Assembly: GCF_026343295.1 (NCBI RefSeq)
Contig: NZ_JAPELY010000001.1
Coordinates: forward strand, 558,001 to 622,000
Direction of reading: 5' to 3'
DNA from: Streptomyces sp. NBC_00083
GTDB taxonomy: Bacteria > Actinomycetota > Actinomycetes > Streptomycetales > Streptomycetaceae
Length of the DNA: 64,000 nt
A model generated the notes under the pieces. That model saw nothing but the letters and a program-made list of their open reading frames with translations, was not told the DNA's origin and did no database searches. Of the stretch, positions 61,085 through 64,000 are shown piece by piece. Position numbers and translations under genes: made by a program. How positions within the stretch are numbered: the stretch's first letter is position 1; every line of letters starts with the position of its first letter.

Positions 61085-62452
61085 ATGGACGATCTTCTCG
61101 AACGGCTGCGTGAGGGCCTCCCGACTGACGCCGTCGTCACCGACCCCGACATCACCGGCTCCTACGCCCACGACATGGCGAGCTTCTGCACGGCGGGGAG
61201 CCCGGCGGTGGTGGTGCTGCCCCGCACCGTCGAGCAGGTCCAGCACGTGATGCGCACGGCCACCGCGCTGCGGGTGCCCGTCGTGCCGCAGGGCGCGCGC
61301 ACCGGACTCTCCGGCGCGGCCAACGCCAGCGACGGCTGCATCGTCCTGTCGCTGGTCAAGATGGACCGCATCCTGGAGATCAGCCCGGTCGACCGGGTCG
61401 CGGTCGTCGAACCCGGCGTCGTCAACGCCGCACTGTCGCGCGCCGTCCACGAACACGGGCTCTACTACCCGCCGGACCCGTCCAGCTGGGAGATGTGCAC
61501 CATCGGCGGGAACATCGGCACCGCCTCCGGCGGCCTGTGCTGTGTGAAGTACGGGGTGACCGCCGAGTACGTACTCGGCCTCGAGGTCGTCCTCGCGGAC
61601 GGGCGCCTCATGAGCACCGGGCGGCGCACCGCCAAGGGCGTCGCGGGATACGACCTGACCCGGCTCTTCGTCGGCTCCGAAGGAAGCCTCGGCATCGTTG
61701 TCAAGGCGGTCCTCGCGCTGCGGCCCGCGCCGCCGCCGCAGCTCGCGCTCGCCGCCGAGTTCGGCTCGGCCGCGGCCGCCTGCGACGCCGTCGTCGCGAT
61801 CATGGAGCGCGGCCACACCCCGTCCCTGCTCGAACTCATGGACCGCACCACCATCCAGGCCGTCAACCGCATGGCGAACATGGGCCTGCCCGAGACCACC
61901 GAGGCGCTGCTGCTCGCCGCGTTCGACACGCCCCACGCGGCCGCCGACCTCGCCGCCGTCGGCGCCCTGTGCACCGCCGCGGGCGCCACCGACGTCGTGC
62001 CCGCCGAGGACGTCGCCGAGTCCGAACTCCTGCTCCAGGCGAGGCGGTTGTCGCTCACGGCCCTGGAGACCATCAAGTCGGCCACGATGATCGACGACGT
62101 GTGCGTGCCGCGCTCCCGGCTCGCCGCGATGCTGGACGGCACCTCGGCGATCGCCGCCAAGTACGGCCTCACCATCGGGGTCTGCGCCCACGCGGGCGAC
62201 GGCAACACCCATCCCGTCGTCTGCTTCGACGCCGCCGACGAGGACGAGTCGCGGCGCGCCCGCGAATCGTTCGACGAGATCATGGCGCTCGGCCTGGCGC
62301 TCGGCGGCACCATCACCGGCGAACACGGCGTCGGCGTCCTGAAGAAGGAGTGGCTGGCCCGCGAACTCGGTCCGGTCGGCGTCGAGATGCAGCGCGCCGT
62401 CAAGCACGCCTTCGACCCGCTGGGTCTGCTCAACCCCGGCAAGCTGTTCTGA
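61085..62452 (+). CDS. FAD-binding oxidoreductase, GlcD-like
   Basis: This 455-residue flavoprotein is of the glycolate oxidase/D-lactate dehydrogenase type. The PCMH FAD domain has VVPQGARTGLSGAA and GGNIGTASGGLCCVKYG. The C-terminal FAD-oxidase domain ends in GEHGVGVLKKEWL and FDPLGLLNPGKLF. It oxidises a 2-hydroxy acid; the exact substrate is not decidable, and no GlcE/GlcF partners are adjacent. It converges on the SsgG-like gene 34 bp away. Confidence 0.88.
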   Translation: MDDLLERLREGLPTDAVVTDPDITGSYAHDMASFCTAGSPAVVVLPRTVEQVQHVMRTATALRVPVVPQGARTGLSGAANASDGCIVLSLVKMDRILEISPVDRVAVVEPGVVNAALSRAVHEHGLYYPPDPSSWEMCTIGGNIGTASGGLCCVKYGVTAEYVLGLEVVLADGRLMSTGRRTAKGVAGYDLTRLFVGSEGSLGIVVKAVLALRPAPPPQLALAAEFGSAAAACDAVVAIMERGHTPSLLELMDRTTIQAVNRMANMGLPETTEALLLAAFDTPHAAADLAAVGALCTAAGATDVVPAEDVAESELLLQARRLSLTALETIKSATMIDDVCVPRSRLAAMLDGTSAIAAKYGLTIGVCAHAGDGNTHPVVCFDAADEDESRRARESFDEIMALGLALGGTITGEHGVGVLKKEWLARELGPVGVEMQRAVKHAFDPLGLLNPGKLF

Positions 62453-62486
62453 CCGCGCCCCCGCACCGCTCCCCTCGCCCGCCCCC

Positions 62487-62978
62487 TCACACCCCCTCCT
62501 CCGGGCGGGACTCGTCGCGGGGCCAGGGGTCGCGCAGCCACAGCTCGTCGGCGCGGCCCCGGCCGGAGGTGGCCGAAAGCAGCTCGGCGAGGCCGTCGTC
62601 GATGCCGAGCTGCTCGGTCTCCGAGCCCGGCACCACCACCCGCAGCGTGCGTTCGAGCCACGCCGAGACCGGCACGGCGGGCGCCTCCAGGAGGGCGTCG
62701 CCGTCCGGCGAACTGAGCGCCATCAGGACCACGCTGCGGCCCTCGACCTTCGTCGGCCAGATCCGCACATCGCCGTGGCCGCACGGCCGGAACACCCCCT
62801 CGACCAGCAGCTCCCGCGCGAAGGTCCAGTTCACGGGGGTGTCGGAGCCGATGTGGAAGGCGATGTGCACGGCGTACGGATCGTCCGCACGGTAGGTGAG
62901 CCGGGCCGGCACGGGGATGCTGCGCTCCGGCGACAGCACCAGCTTGAGCTCCAGTTCGCGCTCCACCACGGTGTGCAT
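62487..62978 (-). CDS. ssgG: SsgA-like protein (SsgG-type)
   Basis: This 163-residue protein belongs to the actinomycete-specific SsgA-like family, which controls septum placement and wall remodelling in sporulating hyphae. The family core is visible as VPARLTYRADDPYAVHIAFH, WTFARELL and DVRIWP. Position relative to the GlcD-like gene matches my memory of ssgG in S. coelicolor, so the symbol is moderately secure; the family assignment is firm. The C-terminal tail is slightly longer than usual. GAGGAAC precedes the ATG. Confidence 0.85.
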   Translation of the reverse strand: MHTVVERELELKLVLSPERSIPVPARLTYRADDPYAVHIAFHIGSDTPVNWTFARELLVEGVFRPCGHGDVRIWPTKVEGRSVVLMALSSPDGDALLEAPAVPVSAWLERTLRVVVPGSETEQLGIDDGLAELLSATSGRGRADELWLRDPWPRDESRPEEGV

Positions 62979-63126
62979 GGGGTTCCTCGTCTCTTCTCGG
63001 TACGGGGCCCACGAGCGGGCCGTACCGGATGAGAGCGCGTCCGGCGGCGGTCATGACGCGACTTCGGGAAAGTTTTTTCGCGGGCCGGGGGAGCGCCGGG
63101 CGCGGGGCGGGCGAGGGGGCCGCCGG

Positions 63127-64000
63127 CTACGGCGGGCCCGAGCCGCTCAGCCAGGTCGCCCCGTACACCGCGGAGCCGAGCGCGAGCGCGGCCACCACCG
63201 ACGCCGCACGCGCCGCCCGCACCCGCGACAGCGCGAGCGCCACCGGCAGCAGCAGCGGGAACGCCGGAAGCAGCAGCCGGGGCTTCGAGCCGAAGTAGCC
63301 CGAGGAGCACAGCGCGAGCGCCACCACGATGCCGGTGTAGACGAGCAGCGGCAGCGGCTGGCGCTGCCGCACGCAGACTCCGTACGCCCACAGCGCGAGC
63401 GCCGTGCCCACGATCAGGCCGAGACCGGCCAGCACGACGGGCCAGCCGCCCAGGTGCGCCACGATGAACTTCGCGTACGCCAGCCCCCCGTCGAAGCCGT
63501 TTCCCCACTCGGCCTGCACCTCCAGATAGGCGAGCGGACCGCCGCGCCGCAGCCCCACCCACAGGATGAAACCGGCCGCGCCGAGCGGCGCGAGCACCAC
63601 CCCGGCGAGCATCCGCGTCCCGATGTGCCGGGTGCGGCGCGCCTCCACCGCGGCGCCCGCCCACAGCGCCGCCGCGACCGCGAGTCCCACCGGCCGGGTG
63701 AGCCCCGCGAGCGACGCCAGGAGTCCGGCCTCGATCCAGCGCCGCCGGGCCACCGCGTACAGGGCCCACGCGGCGAGCGCCACGAACAGGGCCTCGCTGT
63801 ACGCCATCGACTGGACGATCCCGACCGGCACCGCGGCCCACAGCGCCACCAGGAGGAGCCCCGCCCGGTGCCCGTGGAGGTGATGGCCGATCAGGTACAT
63901 GCCCCATGCGGCGAGCGGCCCCGCGACCCCGCTCACCAGGAGCCCCGCATCGCCGGGGCCGAGCGGGCTCACCGCGCCGACGGCCCGCTCCAGCCAGGGG
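63127..64000 (-). CDS. multi-pass membrane protein, PIG-V-like mannosyltransferase, 5' end beyond window
   Basis: The frame is open to the right edge of the window, so the N-terminus is missing; at least 290 residues are visible. About eight hydrophobic helices are present. The segment MAYSEALFVALAAWALY, and LASLAGLTRPVGLA shortly after it, resemble the PIG-V/GT-C glycosyltransferase family, which uses polyprenyl-phosphate sugars. The usual N-terminal catalytic Asp loop lies outside the window, so the function is tentative. Confidence 0.7.
   Translation of the reverse strand, partial: PWLERAVGAVSPLGPGDAGLLVSGVAGPLAAWGMYLIGHHLHGHRAGLLLVALWAAVPVGIVQSMAYSEALFVALAAWALYAVARRRWIEAGLLASLAGLTRPVGLAVAAALWAGAAVEARRTRHIGTRMLAGVVLAPLGAAGFILWVGLRRGGPLAYLEVQAEWGNGFDGGLAYAKFIVAHLGGWPVVLAGLGLIVGTALALWAYGVCVRQRQPLPLLVYTGIVVALALCSSGYFGSKPRLLLPAFPLLLPVALALSRVRAARAASVVAALALGSAVYGATWLSGSGPP

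Overview
The window is Streptomyces chromosome. G+C is very high and codons mostly end in G or C. The gene set is characteristic of the genus: paired PkaA/PkaB kinases, hupA, an SsgA-like sporulation protein, a sortase (LAXTG) surface protein, and a tmRNA ending its tag in ALAA. The gene order also matches what I remember of the S. coelicolor core region around SCO2975-SCO2924, which guides several symbols. Symbols resting partly on that memory are flagged in their entries.

Left part (1-14.5 kb): a truncated FHA-domain gene diverges from two membrane-anchored Ser/Thr kinase genes (pkaA, pkaB), followed by prfB. Next come a Ser/Thr/Gly-repeat cell-wall protein with a C-terminal sorting signal, a convergent zinc-ribbon membrane miniprotein, and the ftsE-ftsX pair. 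A secreted S41 peptidase, the trans-translation pair smpB-ssrA, and a divergent MFS/LysR pair complete this part.

Middle part (14.5-31.7 kb): a mat-type locus (matA, bifunctional deacetylase/synthase matB, acyltransferase) should build and decorate a surface polysaccharide. A nitrate module follows: a narK-like transporter and the regulator nnaR, which has a well-formed double GlnR box. Then come a CGNR zinc-finger regulator, the ECF sigma/anti-sigma pair sigU-rsuA, a HelD-type RNA polymerase ATPase, malic enzyme, hupA, murA (convergent), an AlgH/YqgE protein and a DUF3039 protein.

Right-middle part (31.8-46.6 kb): a CUT1 sugar ABC transporter lies beside a cytoplasmic GH20 hexosaminidase. 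A three-subunit molybdenum hydroxylase lacks the usual catalytic glutamate and carries a huge disordered extension. A tandem array of 156-157-bp intergenic repeats separates it from a three-gene operon: a small helical protein, a 771-residue WXG/LXG-like protein with an EF-hand loop, and a lipoprotein. That operon looks accessory and ends beside tRNA-Cys.

Right part (46.6-64 kb): an MFS exporter, an SF2 helicase, an IclR regulator preceded by a possible leaderless small ORF carrying a TTA codon, a Lon-like S16 protease, an ArsR regulator with a large inverted-repeat operator, and an OpuC-type osmoprotectant transporter operon headed by an Lrp/AsnC gene. These are followed by hpd, a TPR protein, a GlcD-like oxidase, an SsgG-like protein and a truncated PIG-V-like membrane protein.

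Cross-cutting signals: (i) rare TTA (bldA-dependent) codons in the S41 peptidase, the mat-locus acyltransferase and the small ORF before iclR; (ii) several promoters whose -10 box lies 6-8 nt from the start codon, indicating leaderless mRNAs; (iii) one intergenic repeat family at four loci; (iv) strong hairpin terminators between convergent genes.
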